Below, piece after piece: positions 32,959-45,676 of a DNA stretch of 64,000 nt. The position numbers and the translations under genes are program-made. Position 1 is the stretch's first letter. The number at the start of each line of letters is the position of its first letter. The DNA is taken from contig CM037586.1 in the NCBI GenBank assembly GCA_021018995.1, positions 21,194,394 to 21,258,393 on the forward strand, given 5' to 3'. The notes beneath the pieces are model-generated. The model was given only the letters and a program-made list of their open reading frames with translations, ran no database searches and was not told where the DNA came from. This DNA comes from Chloranthus sessilifolius (taxonomy: Eukaryota > Streptophyta > Magnoliopsida > Chloranthales > Chloranthaceae).

Positions 32959-35900
32959 TGATAGCCTGAATTTTTCGGCACACACTTTTTTTTTCTCGAA
33001 ATACGGATACTCGAGAATACCAGACCGCTAGATCGTAGATTACAATCTGAATACAGAATACTTGGTACATCCATACACATACAAAAATTAAAGTAGATAA
33101 TATATATGACATAATTAAAATCTCCAGTTCTAATATCCAATATGAAAGTAACTAAAACAAACCACCAGTGATGGCCAACCATCACCTAACAGTGGTGTAC
33201 AATAGGTATATAATAGCACGAATGTACCAAGCCCAAACTTACCAAAATCCATAAGGTACTAAATCTATGATCCCCGAACTAGGCGTACAAATTCTCAAAT
33301 GGAAGATCTCCTTCTTTCGGCATGCAAAATTAGACTCTCCTCAAGTCCGGTGTCCTCGTTAAGTGCTACACCTGTGCCGTATAGTCAGGGTGAGCTAATA
33401 GTCTAAGCTCAGTAGAGAAAACTTATACTAATTTATATCTCATCAGTCATGCATAGATTCAAAGACAAAGCTCAAAGAATTTTTATATTAAAACTGATGA
33501 CATTTTCGTACTCCAAATAGAAACTGAATTCAAAGGCATTTTCTTATTAAAATCGAATTTCCAAGACATTTAATGTCAAACAACATTTCTAATCATTTTC
33601 GTATCAAGGGCAATTTCGTATCAAAACAGAATACCTTTTTATATTGAAGTGAAAAAACCCTTTTTCATAACAAAATCGAAACAATATCAAGTCTTTTCGC
33701 ACTAAAGAAAACTTCGCATCAAAACAGGGTGTCTTGTTCATGTCAAAACATAAAGCAATTTACTGAGTTCGATTCACTTACATGTCTTACATATTCTTAC
33801 ATAGCTTATATAGTCGATTCACGGATATCCCATCATGCTGATTTGATTCACGGATTCACTGTCATACCAGTTCGATTCACGGATATCCTGCCGTGCCGGT
33901 TCGATTCACGGATATCTCACCGTGCTGGTTCGATTCACGGGTTTAACTGTCGTGCCGATTTGATTCACGGAAATCCCGCCTTGCCGGTTCGATTCACGGG
34001 TTTAACCGCCATGCCGATTCGATTCATGGATATCCCGTCGTGCCGGTTTGATTCATGGGTTTAACCGCCGTGTGGATTCGATTCCGCCCTAGAGGCCCAC
34101 TGTGTACTTATAATTCACCCATAATGGTCCACAACATACTTATAGTCCGTCCATAGCGGTCCACGGTATACTTATAATCTGCCCATAGCGATCCATGATA
34201 TACTTATAATCATCCCATAGTGGTCCATGGTATATTTATAATCTGCCCATAACAGTCTACTTAAATGACCAGACTTATTCGTCGATTTACTTTTTTGATG
34301 TTTGATAGTTCACTCCAGATTCGATCTTCCTAAAACTTTAGAGCAAAACATTTTCGATCCTCCAAATGATTCCAAAGCAAAACACATTTCCGATATTTTA
34401 AAAGGTTTCAAGCAAATGTATTTTCGATAAATCAAAGGGGTAGAAAGCGACATACATTTCGATATCTCAAAAGTTCTAAGGCAATTACACGAATACATAT
34501 GTCGATATTTTAAAAGATTTCAAAGCAAACATGCATTTGATATTTCAACAAGTCTAAATACAATTCCAATACGGTCAATTTATCACATTCTGAACGATCA
34601 TATCAAAGCATCTAGGAAAAATCAAATCGAAATGCAATGTGTGTGAAGTTTTCCCCACCTTTGTTCACGAGACACGTAAAATGATACAACTTTCATGTAC
34701 AAGCATTCTCGATTCTCAACCTACATCACATTCATGATGATGCATTAAGGATTAATCTTAATTTGTAACAACTCCAATGCATCTAAGTGTTTTTTCAAAA
34801 TCGAGGCAGAAATGGGTAAGTTTGTGCTAACTTAGAATTTGACCCAACTTTTCCATATATTTTGACCTTTAAAAATTTGGATTCACAAAATTTTTAATTC
34901 ACAAAAGTTGTAGATCTTGTTGTCCTCTTTTTAATGCCATAAGAATCGCATCAATTGGAGTTTAGAATAGAAAGTTACAGCCAAAATACTGAGGCAGTAT
35001 CGGCAAGCTCATTCAAAATCGAACAATTGATTTCCAAAACTGATTGATCAATTTCCAAAACTGATCAATTGATTTCTCAATTTTTTTTTTACTTTTCTGT
35101 TCTATACAATCCGATTGATCGATTTCTAAACTGGTCGATTGGTTTTGACAGTTTCAGAAACCCTTCGGGCTTCTTCCTTGGTCTATTTTTCCCTCGAAAT
35201 TCACCCGATTCAAACCAAATTTCATGCACATACTCAAGGCAAATTAAACACTTATTTTTAATCTTTAAAAATATGATCTCTTTCCTTTCTAACTCGCTAG
35301 ATCGTTGCATATTTTGAGCGGAAATCGAGCGTCGGTTCTTGCACGTGGAACGGGTTGAGAGCCCAACCTCTCACGCTCGTATGGGACTCGATCCCAGTTT
35401 AAACTCCTCTCACAATGCACGGCAAAAATCTTGCGAGATCCACCGACTTCGAGACTTCTAAATACCCAAATCAAAAGAGGGTTTGAAGGGATAAAACCTT
35501 CATTTCTTCACGGATATTTGTCGCTTTGGAACTCAACGACTTCTCGCAGTACACACACCAACACGAAGTTAATACCTCAAAGTTTAACGGAGCCGATCCG
35601 AGTTTCAGACATCCACGGTTCTATTTTCTCAAGTTTCTCTCTCTTCCTCTCTCTCTCTAGAAACCCAAACCTCAAGAAATTTCAAATCGGTTGAAACTTC
35701 TTTGAGAAGTTTGCTTATAAAATAACATTTTGCTTCCATGGGTGTTAGTTCTTATCCAAAGAACTTAGTTTCTTCGTGAAACGGATACACCTAACTAAAG
35801 TGTTATCTATTATACAAAATAATCTTTGGTTCTGAGTGGAACCACTGGTCTCATGGGACTCGGTGTTAAGCCAATACATGACCATTGTGGATGAGCTTTG

Positions 35901-36395
35901 GTCCAAAAGTCTTACATGAGACTCAAATGGACCTGAAATGATCTCGTTTGAAAAATACGAAACGGTGATGAATTTCTTAACTGACATGCACCTGATCAGG
36001 ACCAATGGGTCTGGAAATTTGGGTATTTGCCACTTCTTCAAAGGTTCTAGTTGAGGTCCAAAGTCGGTCCAAATAGTTGGCCTAATTAGTCGACCCAACT
36101 AGTCGGCCTAAATAGTCGGCCCAACTGGTTGGCCCAAATAGTCGGCGTATTCGGTTAGAGGCTCAAGTTTGAAAATTGGGCTTGGGTTTGTATGTAACAT
36201 GTGTAAATATGCATACACTTTACATAGGGTATGAGTTGGGTCTTAATGTGCTTGGCACATACCCCCAATTATAACAAGTGGGGTTTGAGGCCACAATACC
36301 TAGGCCAAATATTTGACTCGACTCAATTCAATCAAAAGGTCGCAGATTCGTCAAGGTCAACGATTCAACTTTTTCAAAAATTTTGGGTTATTACA
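32959..36395 (-). repeat. Element E LTR2 (central LTR of the tandem), 3.4 kb
   Basis: Starts TGTAATAACCC (36395) and ends GGCTATCA (32959). A PPT precedes it and a PBS follows it, so it serves as 3' LTR of one unit and 5' LTR of the next. It includes the minisatellites at 33812-34262 and a decayed TCGATCGA array at 35020-35150, where most CG are now TG or CA. Confidence 0.87.
33812..34262 (-). repeat. 30-bp and 36-bp minisatellites of LTR E2
   Basis: About ten 29-31-bp units (GGTTCGATTCACGG plus 'atatcccgccgtgcc' or 'gtttaaccgccgtgcc') are followed by about five 36-bp units ('cccatagcggtccacggtat...'). Four units keep GTTCGATTC exactly. Copy number is slightly higher than in LTR E1. Confidence 0.85.
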
Positions 36396-37465
36396 TTCTT
36401 CCCACCTTAAAGAATTTCATCCTCGAAAATTTTCGTATCTTCAGTCGAAGAGGTGTGGATACTTATTAGTCCTTAACAAAATAGACATATTTTCTTCAAG
36501 AGTCAATGACTGAACATTAATGAAAAATAAAAAAATCAGAATCATTACACTCTTCCCTCCTTAAAGGAATTTTTATCGTCGAAAATTGACCAGACATAAC
36601 AAAATGTAACCGAAACTAATGACATAATCTACCCTTATTCAGACAGACTTAACCTAAACTTATCCTTAGCTTTCATCACATGAAATGATACATTTTCCCC
36701 CTCAAAATCCATAAAATCACACATTATGATACCATCGTCTCACTAACACGTACCACACCTAATTTCACCACTTAAATTAGATCCCGCAGTAGTTTGTCTC
36801 AATACTTTATGAGACCTTATCATCTTACACACAGAACAGTTCACCCTACATATCCACAACTAATTTTAACACATATATCCACAACTAATCATCATATCTA
36901 TCTTGCATATCCACCAAAGCACATCTTACATATCCACAACTACATAAGCCGATTTTATCCACAACAAATTTATCAAAAAGGGTTATAAGAAACCCATTCT
37001 CATACATACTCACAATTCATTCACCAATGTGAATAATAAAGTTCATTGCCCTGCAACAAACACATTTCAACACACATTACAAAACTCATTTACCTCACAT
37101 CACATATTCACCATTGTGAATAATAAAGTTCTTTAATCTTGCAATGAAAACACATCTATACATCCAAACACCCATCAAACCATGTCATTCAAAATTTTGC
37201 TGATGTCAAATTCACCCAAAATTTATACCCCATAAGAAATGTGTCCATCCATTCCATATACATAAAAATAAAATCTCACCCATCCACCAATCATCCCATC
37301 AAATCCATATATCATAATTATACATCCATAAATCAAAACTCTAAACGTTGATAAAATTTACAATAATTACATTACAAAATATATCATAAGTTTAGAAAAA
37401 TGCATCTCCCTACCACAAAAGCTAAGTCATAAGCTATCTATCACAACCCTTGAGTAGATGCCTAT
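36396..37465 (-). other. Internal region of element E (second unit), with PPT
   Basis: On the minus strand it runs from the last codons of gag (37465-37440, '...GCATCTACTCAAGGG') through the same non-coding region as 30887-31592 to 'gaggatgaaattctttaagg' and the purine-rich AAGGTGGGAAGAA before the LTR. It is cut at 37465 by element D. The gag-to-3'UTR junction is identical in both units. Confidence 0.75.
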
Positions 37466-37739
37466 TGTAGATACCCCAATTTTTCCCTCTCAGAGTATAT
37501 GAACCTGTTCGGTCAGCCTTTGACCTTGCCCACGACTTTCAGAAGGGACTTGCCTTCTCTGAAAGCTTTTAAACCCTAACACGGGAACCATATCTTGAAA
37601 CAATAGTATGTGACTGAGCACATGCTAAAATAATAGCTCAGTGACTCAGACCCCGCTACCCTAATACGGGGAATATATGCTAAAACAATAGTATATAGCC
37701 GAGCCATAGGCTTGGACCCCTTTTAGCCCTGGCAAAAAT

Positions 37740-38190
37740 ACTGAATTGTGCGCCCATAGAAGCGCTCTCAATTCTATTGCACGCCCCGTAGCCGGCGCGC
37801 AATTGGCCCCATTGGACTAGGACCGCCCTTTTCATGACCCGCCCTAGGATTAGATTGCGCGCACGGTATTACACGCGTAATCCAATTGCACGCCTGAACA
37901 CTGGTGCTCAATTAATCCAATATGGATTGGTTTCTAACCTTCTAGAAGCCGCCTTAAGACCCTATTGCGTGTCTAACCCAGTACGCGCAATCGATTGTGC
38001 GCACTGTGTAGGGCGCAGAAGTAATTCTAACTTGATTAGAACTCGGACATCCGACTGAGCTACTCAGTCGATCACTCCTTGAGTCGGTCACCGACTCAAG
38101 GCTATTAAGTGCCCAGGATAGGGCGCATAATGGGATTGAGCGCACAAGATTGGGCACACAATCGGCTAATTGCCCATCACAAATTAGGAG
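37740..38190 (+). promoter_or_regulatory. U3 array of ATTGCGC-type words
   Basis: Words such as GCGCGCAATTGG, ATTGCGCGC, GCGCAATCGATTGTGCGC and ATTGAGCGC recur about ten times upstream of the TATA box. The same words occur in the minus-strand LTRs at 52440-52900 and 59340-59730, and before the TATA boxes at 55367 and 62676. They may be a family-specific enhancer. Confidence 0.5.
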
Positions 38191-38208
38191 CGTAATTACC
38201 TGAATACC

Positions 38209-38216
38209 TATAAATA
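38209..38216 (+). promoter_or_regulatory. TATA box of LTR D
   Basis: TATAAATA, followed by 'gaccccttccccacactg', a good core-promoter layout. The inverted D LTR shows a diverged counterpart near 52430. Confidence 0.6.
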
Positions 38217-38864
38217 GACCCCTTCCCCACACTGAAAAAAACATCAAGCAATCGAGTTTTCGAGTTCCTTTCTTCTGAGTTTAGGGATTTTGAGACTTCC
38301 TCTTTAGCGCCTAACTTCAGCTAAATTTCTAGTTCTAGTTCTTAATTACTTTTCTAGTTTTAGGCTATTGTCCTTAAGTTCTAGCTTTTAATTCTTAATT
38401 TCATAGATCTTAGATTTTAATTTCCGGTTAATTTCATAGATCTTAGATCTTAGATTTTAGGTTTTAATTCTAATTTTAAACTCTATTTTTAATCTTTGGT
38501 TCTAGGTCTTAGTTCTTAGTTTAGGTCCTTAGATTTCGATCCTAGTTTTTAGTCATAGTTTTTAAATTCTAGACCATAATTCTGATTCCTAATCTCTAGA
38601 TTTTAGTCTCTAATTATTTTAGATCGTAACTTTTTTTTACTTCACAAATTTTAGTCTTGATGTCGTTTAACTCATAATTTTCTCAATTTTAAGAATCCGT
38701 TAATTTTAATCTCTAAGATTTTAACTTCTCTATTCGAAATAAAATTTTCAATCCATATTATTTTTAAAATGACCCTTAGCCAATCGATTTACCCAAGGGA
38801 GCTTACGGAGGGTACAAGGGAATGGGGCCGATCCTCCTTAGCATAGTGGGCCAAAACCCCTTTT

Positions 38865-39590
38865 TTTTATTAAATAGATTCCCAGTAGGATTAGGAGACT
38901 AGGTGGATGAGAGTCCTAATAGGATTAGCATCATTACATTAATTAGATTTCTAGTATAAATAGGAAATATAAAGTAATTAGAATTCTAATAGCTTTAGGA
39001 AACCTAAAACAATTAGATTCCTAGTACAAGTAGGATACTTAAATTGATTAGGCTTCTAATACACTTAAGAAACTAAGCTAATTAGATTTTTAATAGAGTC
39101 AGGATATTTCAGGTAATTAGACTTAGTAAAAATAGGACATTTAAAGTAATTGCACTTTTAATAGAATTAGAGCACCAAAGTTAATTAAAGTTCCAATAGA
39201 CTTAGGATATTTAGATTAACTAGACTCTCAATAGAACTATAAAACTTAAAATAATTAGACTTCTAATAGAACTAAAATACTAGAAATAATTAGATTTCTG
39301 TTAGAGTTAGGACACTTAAGTTAATTAGACCTTTAATAAAGTTAGGATATTTAGGTTAATTAGATTTCTAGTCGAATTAGGAGATTAATACTAATTAGGC
39401 TTCTAGTAATACAAGGAGTCTTAGGTTAGTCAGACTTCTAGTGAGATTAGGAGATCAGATCAATTAGAACTCCTAGAAAGATAAGGAGACTAGCTAAATT
39501 AGATTCCCAAAATAGTTAGAAGATTAGGGTAATTAGACTCTTGGTAGAATTAGGATAATTAAAGCAATTAGATCTAGGGCGAAAATAGAA
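38865..39590 (+). repeat. ~36-bp degenerate tandem array in U5 of LTR D
   Basis: About 20 units of the type 'aattagacttctaatag' plus 'aattaggatacttaa' fill 725 bp. The corresponding place in the inverted D LTR (about 50735-50800) holds only about two units. Confidence 0.8.
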
Positions 39591-39880
39591 AAATCAAGCT
39601 AACTAAACTTGTAGGTGACCCAGTGCTGCTGACGTCGGCAGGCTGACGATTCAGTAAAGAAGTCGAACCCACACTCTGAAAGGCGTGATCAATGATGTGT
39701 TGCAATGTCGATAAATATCTGCAGCTAGCGATCGCAACAAACCGAGTACTTTCCTTTTAGGATTTACCTCACCTATCTCTGCACTTTTTTTATTGCTTTT
39801 TGTTAGAGTCCACATAGACCAAATTGGGCCACTTATTTCGGGGACCGAAAGGAACCTAGAAAAAGCACGTACCAACAGAC

Positions 39881-39898
39881 TGGCGATCGCGATGGGAC
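39881..39898 (+). other. PBS-like site of element D
   Basis: TGGCGATCGCGATGGGAC begins three bases after the LTR end. The TGGCG start fits plant gypsy PBSs. I do not assign the tRNA. Confidence 0.55.
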
Positions 39899-40035
39899 CT
39901 CTTGTCCCCAAAAGCGCTTCCATTTAGTTAGATTTTCTTTTGTTATATTTTTCTTTTCCGCTCTATTTATTTCCTGCACCCGATCAACTTCCGAGGATTT
40001 CCTGAAAGTGCATGAGCATCCATTAGAGGCTCGAG

Positions 40036-41990
40036 ATGGACGAAATACGAAGGATAAATCATACAAGCAATGGTGATCCCCTATTGTGGAACTACGATGG
40101 TAACCCCATGTACGGCGAGGATCTGACCAGTGACTTCACTCAGTATAACCCTAACATGACCGGTGATTAGAAAAATCCCTTCACCCCTTCGAGCACTAGC
40201 AATAACTATAGTGGAAAAGATTGCAGTACTGGACAAAATTTTATCGCTCGACAACTTGTGGAGCTCAATGTCCAGAAGTTACCGAAGGGAGGCGATTCGA
40301 AGAACTACTCTGAGGCCTGATAGCTGCGTACGAGACCATCAAGGAGCTGCAAGAGAGACAAGAGCAAGAATGACTAAGGCAAGAATGGGCACTACCGACA
40401 CCAAGCACAGTCTCAGCCTACGTGTCGCTGATAGGCCAGGCCGCCCGCACCCTCTTCAACAACGATCGCCAAGACCGAGCTCACCCCCGAACTACCTAAA
40501 AAGATGCCAAGATTTCCCCAAGATGCTCGATGAATACATGGCTAAGAGAGAGTGCTCTGGTTTCTTATTTGGGTTTGATAAATTCTGTCAAGATCTTGAA
40601 TTCACCTTACCTGCAGGGTTCAAGCTATCCAAGTTTAACAAGTACAACAGTACGGGAAACCCAAACCATCTTCTGGTGCCTTTTTGCAATGACTGTCGAC
40701 CCATCCGCGACAATCAAGGGCTCCTAATTTACTATTTTCAGAGATCACTAGAAGGGGAGACTCTCTACTGGTTCGCCAGGCTCTCGCTTCACAAAATCAA
40801 CACGTTCGTTGAACTGCCAGCCAATTCTTGGACTAGTATGAGCACCTGATACAAGAGATGGTGAGCCTCAGTGATCTAATGACAGCCAAGCAAGAATCCA
40901 AGGAGGACTTCACGGACTTCTTAGCACGGTGGAGGAAGTTGGCAGCCTGCACTGTAAGCTAGATGAAGGAAAAGGACATGATCGACATCATCATAAACAA
41001 TGTTAAAGAGCCTCTCCGAAGCTCCCTCATCATAAGCGATTGCTCGGACTTTGCTACACTTCAACCGCATCAAGCGACATATAAAAGGAGGAGACCTCAC
41101 CATTTCGATAGTAACATCAAAGGCCGCTACTTCCAGTGATTCGAAGCAAAAGAGCAATAAGAAAGTCTCCAGCTCGGAGCAGGTCAATACCGTCACTAAC
41201 CAAGGGTAGAATTTTAGGAATGGTAACTTTCAGCGAAGGAACCCCGAACAGAATCAAGGCCAGCAATGATACCTGAATCAAAATCAAGCTCAGAATCAGT
41301 AAAGGTACCCGAACCAGAATCAGAACCACGACCAGTATCAAAGTAGGAATTAGTATCCTAATGCCTATCAGCACCTAATCAAAATACAATACAGAACAGT
41401 CCAATTAACACCCATAATTACAACAATGTGCCTCCGCCATAAAATTTTAATCAACAAACTAGAGGACCCTACCAGAAAAAAGAGAGCACTACCCTCCGCT
41501 ACCTGACACCATCTCTAATATCTTTCACCTCCTGAGTAACCAGAACTTTCTTAGATTCCCTCTAGAATGACCACGACCCTGGCCGACGAACCTAGATCAT
41601 AGTAAGTTCTGCGCATTTCATCGATATGAAGACATAATTTGGAAGATTGCTGAATTCTCCGGGACGTGATCTACGACATGAGTGATAGAAATAAGATCGA
41701 CTGGGAATCCCTCAGGAATTGCAATCCCAATCACAATCAGCCACCACAAAACTTGGGGATTGTTAACAACCCCATGCCGAATGACAACCAAGGGCCGGTG
41801 TCCCACATCACCACAGTGGACCTTCCTGGTCGACTTTCCTTCCATCCTTCCACCTTGATCACTCGCCTCAACCCTCCTAATTCCTTTGCCAATCCAATAG
41901 AACTGCCAAGGCCCCCCAGTTATTCGGCCACATCCTTGGACCTCAATCACTCGGATCACGCCCCCAAGTCCACCTCCCTACCCAAAGTTT
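40036..41990 (+). pseudogene. gag: gag of element D
   Basis: The ATG at 40036 starts '...SNGDPLLWNYDGNPMYGEDL', soon stopped. The core is at about 40590-41090: 'PAGFKLSKFNKYNSTGNPNH', 'LLIYYFQRSLEGETLYWFAR', then 'SKEDFTDFLARWRKLAA' and 'MIDIIINNVKEPLRSS', the characteristic Tat/Ogre gag order. A Gln/Asn-rich stretch (41200-41400) and a CxFH...H...DC knuckle (41605-41660) follow in shifting frames, then 'DMSDRNKIDWESLRNC'. At least ten stops or shifts. Confidence 0.85.
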
Positions 41991-42879
41991 GCCCAGGTTA
42001 GAGTCTAGTCATTCACGGCACGGAGACCGAATCTCCATCAACATCCACCTGAACCCCTCACTCCCCCAAACTTGCATCACCATTTGACTCTGAACCTAAA
42101 TACGAAGACCATGTTCTTTAAATTGTAGAGCAGATCGTGACATGGGTGGACAACATCACCCAAGATACTTCAGGTCAGCAGCATGAAACTACGACGGAAC
42201 GCTGCTCAGATGACAAGAAAAATTAGTAAAGCAAAGAATCCGTCAAGACGAAAGCCCTGATTTCTACCTTCCTCGAAGAAGAGGACTATACACAGTACCT
42301 CCCACCATGGAGAGGCCTAACCCCAGTACGCATCCCTTCTTCGAGCTTCGCCCCGTTCATAACAAATGCTCTAACAAGCTCATCAACGCAAATCGCGACA
42401 TGGTTGGAGAATCAGCAACCGAGTTGCCTAGTCCTTAAATTCAGAACCAACTATCCACCACCATTATTCCCTCGAGAAAAGGAACCTACATAACCGCTAG
42501 AAGGGAATACGAGGGAGAAAGAGACTAACTCACCTCCCCCGCCTCACATCATTCCTCTGCCACCAGTTTCGACGCCTTAGCCACCTCATCTAACCGTGAA
42601 CAAGGTGCATCGATCAAGGAAAGAGCCTGCACTCAAGACAAGCCAAGAATATGATCTCCTACGACATCTTTATAAGATCTCGACATAGATATCGATACTA
42701 TAGCTTATCAAGAAGTCACCCGACCACCATTGGCTATTGATGAAAGAGTTGGAAGAGACGCAGATAGGTGAAGACGCCACCTTGGATGAGCTACATCAGA
42801 TCACCTCGGTCATGGCGCAACCACCGGCCCTAACTTTTATAGATGCAGATATGCCAAAGGAATCTTTGTGAGGAAGCTC
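41991..42879 (+). pseudogene. gag-protease linker of element D
   Basis: Pro/Ser/Glu-rich coding-like sequence broken by stops. No domain recognised. It connects the gag tail to the protease in the order known for Tat elements. Confidence 0.5.
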
Positions 42880-43260
42880 GGCCACTATATATCTAACGGT
42901 CGTAATCAGAAGATTCTCGGTCCCTCATGCGCTAGTCGACACAGGGGCAGGACTCAACATCTGTCCAATCACCACGCTCTAGACACTTGAGTATATCGGG
43001 CAATACATAAGGCCATCATCTCTATCCATCATCGCATATGATGGCTCTCAACGTTTTGTAAAGGAAACCATTAAGTTACAAGTTTGACTCGAACCAATCA
43101 CTAAAGACGTCACGTTCCATGTGTCTAACTTGTCTAGTACCTATAACCTGATCCTAGGTAGGAAATGACTGGAATTCATGAAAGTAGTAGCATCTACATA
43201 TCATCAATGCGTCAAGTTCTCGCATAAAGACTCTATTATTAGGATATACGTCGACGCGCC
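42880..43260 (+). pseudogene. Aspartic protease of element D
   Basis: 'RRFSVPHALVDTGAGLNIC' holds the catalytic DTG. 'YDGSQRF' follows, then 'NLILGRK*LEF' with a stop where Trp is usual. The part after it is open as 43178-43405. Fits the retropepsin fold and the ILGR motif. Confidence 0.78.
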
Positions 43261-43429
43261 TCTCAAAGAAGTAGATACTGATTACACGACAAGTATTCCA
43301 ATAGCTCACGACTCTGTCCTATCCACCGACCACATCAGAAAGGTACAACCGCCTGATGATACGGCAATAGCAGAAGTCAATCATCCTAGCTCGCCTTCAT
43401 ACTAGTCAAGATTAATGAGGAGAACAGTA

Positions 43430-44180
43430 GGGCTCGATCTCACCCGACTGTATGATATAAATCCAATTGCAATGAAAGGGTGAGACCTCATGTACTAGCT
43501 CGGATACATCCCACATATTGGACTTGGCAAGAATAGACAAGGATGAATAGGACCAGTCGTTCCAAAGAAGGTTCGTAAGCACACATGACTGGGTTACTAG
43601 TCAGACAGCTAGTAAGCCGACCTCCTATCGATCTTGCCTAAATGGTCACTCTGCGACCATTTCGTCTACGGAACCACTGAGAAGGCCAATGTGCCGAAGA
43701 GAAAGGAAGCATCCCTCACCAAACTACAAGCGACAGAAATTGAACAGAACGCTAAAGACTTTGAGGACTTGACAAGCTTGAATCGAGGTGACGACGACAT
43801 CGACGAGCCACTTGAGGGTGTAGGACTGCTATTCGGGATTGAAGAACCCTGCACCACTAAGAGAAGTGAATCACTAGAGCCCGAGCCGCACATAGAAGAC
43901 TGAGAGTCGACCGACAAGGAAGACTTTCACATTGCCGTTTTGGGAAATAAGGAAGAACCAGAGTCATCCCAGCCTTGTGAACCAAAAGGAGAAGACTGGT
44001 TTTCGATGTCAAGAGAAGAAGAAGACTATTGGACTAGTCTTACCTATATAGAACTTGGAGATCACCTGAGAGCGGAACGGTTGAAGCTGTTCGAGGAAAT
44101 CAATCACTCCCGGAGTGAGGGATCCGATTCTGATGACGAACTTGATTATCGATCCCTATTGAACAATTGGCGATGCCCGC
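43430..44180 (+). pseudogene. Protease-RT linker of element D, G-patch-like motif
   Basis: Near 43490-43560 reads 'LGYIPHIGLGKNRQG', a G-patch-like Gly motif found in this position in some Tat/Ogre elements. Acidic, low-complexity sequence follows (43634-43903 and 43940-44180 open). It is interrupted after '...LNNWRCP' by a solo LTR at 44181 and resumes in the same frame at 45682. Confidence 0.6.
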
Positions 44181-45676
44181 TAACCAGCTTATAGTATGTA
44201 TATATTTAAAATAAAATCAAGCCTTAACCTATTGCAAGTGCACAATGAAAATTATAGCGTAGCGATAGGATCGATCCCACGAATAAGTGATTATCTTCTT
44301 ATATATTTTTATATTCCTACTTTAAAAACTATCTTTATCTTTTAAGTTCTAAACTATTGGAGAAATATGAATAAAAGAATATTTTCTTTAATCTAATTGT
44401 ATAAAAATAATTCCTAATCTTCCTTCTTCAGATTGAGGTCGTTAATCTCAATCTTCAGCTATCGGATGTTTACAAATTTAAAATACCGTTACACCGTATT
44501 TTAGCCTTCCAGAATTTGGTCGTCAATCAAAAACTAAAATTCTTCAACACATATATAATCTAATCAGCAATCTCCTAAAATTTGAGCCTTAATCAAATTC
44601 GAGAAAATTGAAGATGGAAAAGTAAAACTGTTAAATTAATTTGCAAACTTCAACCTGAGTCATCAATTCAAATCAAAATTCGAAGATGTTTACAAAGCAG
44701 GAAATAAAAGAAAAACAAAATCTAAACTAGAAAGTAAAGTAAATATATCCTTCACCCCTTAGCCGCAGTTGTTAATTGCTTCTGAGAAACTACATATATC
44801 TACACTAATCTCTGGCACCCAATTGCAGTCGTCAATTGCTCTTGAGAAACCTTTGATATCTAATCAACAAAGCAATAAAAATCTACTCTAATGATCAAAA
44901 GAAAATCCAACCTCAGTTTTCAATTGATGCTAATAATTTCTTCGATGGTTTAGTCCTACATAGGGCTCTCTTATTTATAGATCATAAGAAGTCGGTTTAC
45001 AAGACTTTCAATTCTAATAAAAGAAATTAAACTATCCTAATATAACTCTACTTCTATTTTTATAGTTCCTTGCTTTAGATAGTTGATGTGTTTCGGATTT
45101 CTTTCCTTATTTTCAATAACAAAGTCCTCTTAATATTCTTCTTTATCAATCTCCCAGATCCGTGATCAGTCAAACTTCTAATTCCAGAATTCTTCTAATT
45201 TTGTTTATGGCTGTAAAAATTCTCACGTGATCAACAACAACAACAATAAGAAAGATTCTATAATCGTAATCGTAAATCTCGATTATCTCTTTTCTTCTCT
45301 TCCTTGGAAAATCGTCAATCACAATTTCCTATCTTTCATAGTTTCTTTATTGGACGATTCTCTAAATTACAATTCTTCGCCTTTCTTCTATACTCTTTCT
45401 CTGAAGAATCATAAATTACAATTTTCTATAGCTCTTCAGTAGTAACGCTCAATCGTAAAATACGATTTCTCAACTTTCAATAATTGGCAAATCGTCTTCT
45501 TATGCTCAATCATCTTTTTACTACTTTTTGAGTTCATTTTGGTGAATATTAATACTTTGGTTCTCTTTTACTGTTTATCTTTAATATCTGCACATCATCA
45601 ACTTATTAGTAGCAAACTAAGTCCTAACATCACTAAGTTAAGGGTGTGATAAAATGGTAAATTATATGACCGATCA
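44181..45676 (-). mobile_element. Solo LTR of family A inside element D
   Basis: The minus strand starts TGATCGGTCATATAAT (45676) and ends near 44181 (the terminal TG/CA is damaged: TAACC on +). Homologous to both A LTRs along its length. Flanks CCCGC (44176-44180) and CTCGC (45677-45681) are the target duplication with one change. Removing LTR plus one copy rejoins the D frame ('...RCP' to 'RRCPHQKSPYC'). No internal sequence, hence a solo LTR. Confidence 0.88.

Larger units (their letters stand above)
37466..39877 (+). repeat. 5' LTR of element D
   Basis: Starts TGTAGATACCCC and ends ACCAACA. Recurrent 'attgcgcgc'-type words fill U3 (37740-38190), a TATA box is at 38209, and R/U5 is made of TCTTAGATTTTAG-like and 36-bp repeats. 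Its reverse complement matches 50395-53462 in order (for example 'gggagcttacggagggtac', 'tccttagcatagtgggcc'). Confidence 0.85.

Noticed and set aside
33729-34064. 111-codon frame rich in repeated 'RFDSRIS'-like peptide
   Set aside because: Translation of the 30-bp minisatellite; unit length divisible by three keeps the frame open.
33812-34090. tRNA gene suggested by GGTTCGATTC
   Set aside because: Only a B-box-like core recurs in a tandem repeat; no A box, acceptor stem or cloverleaf seen.
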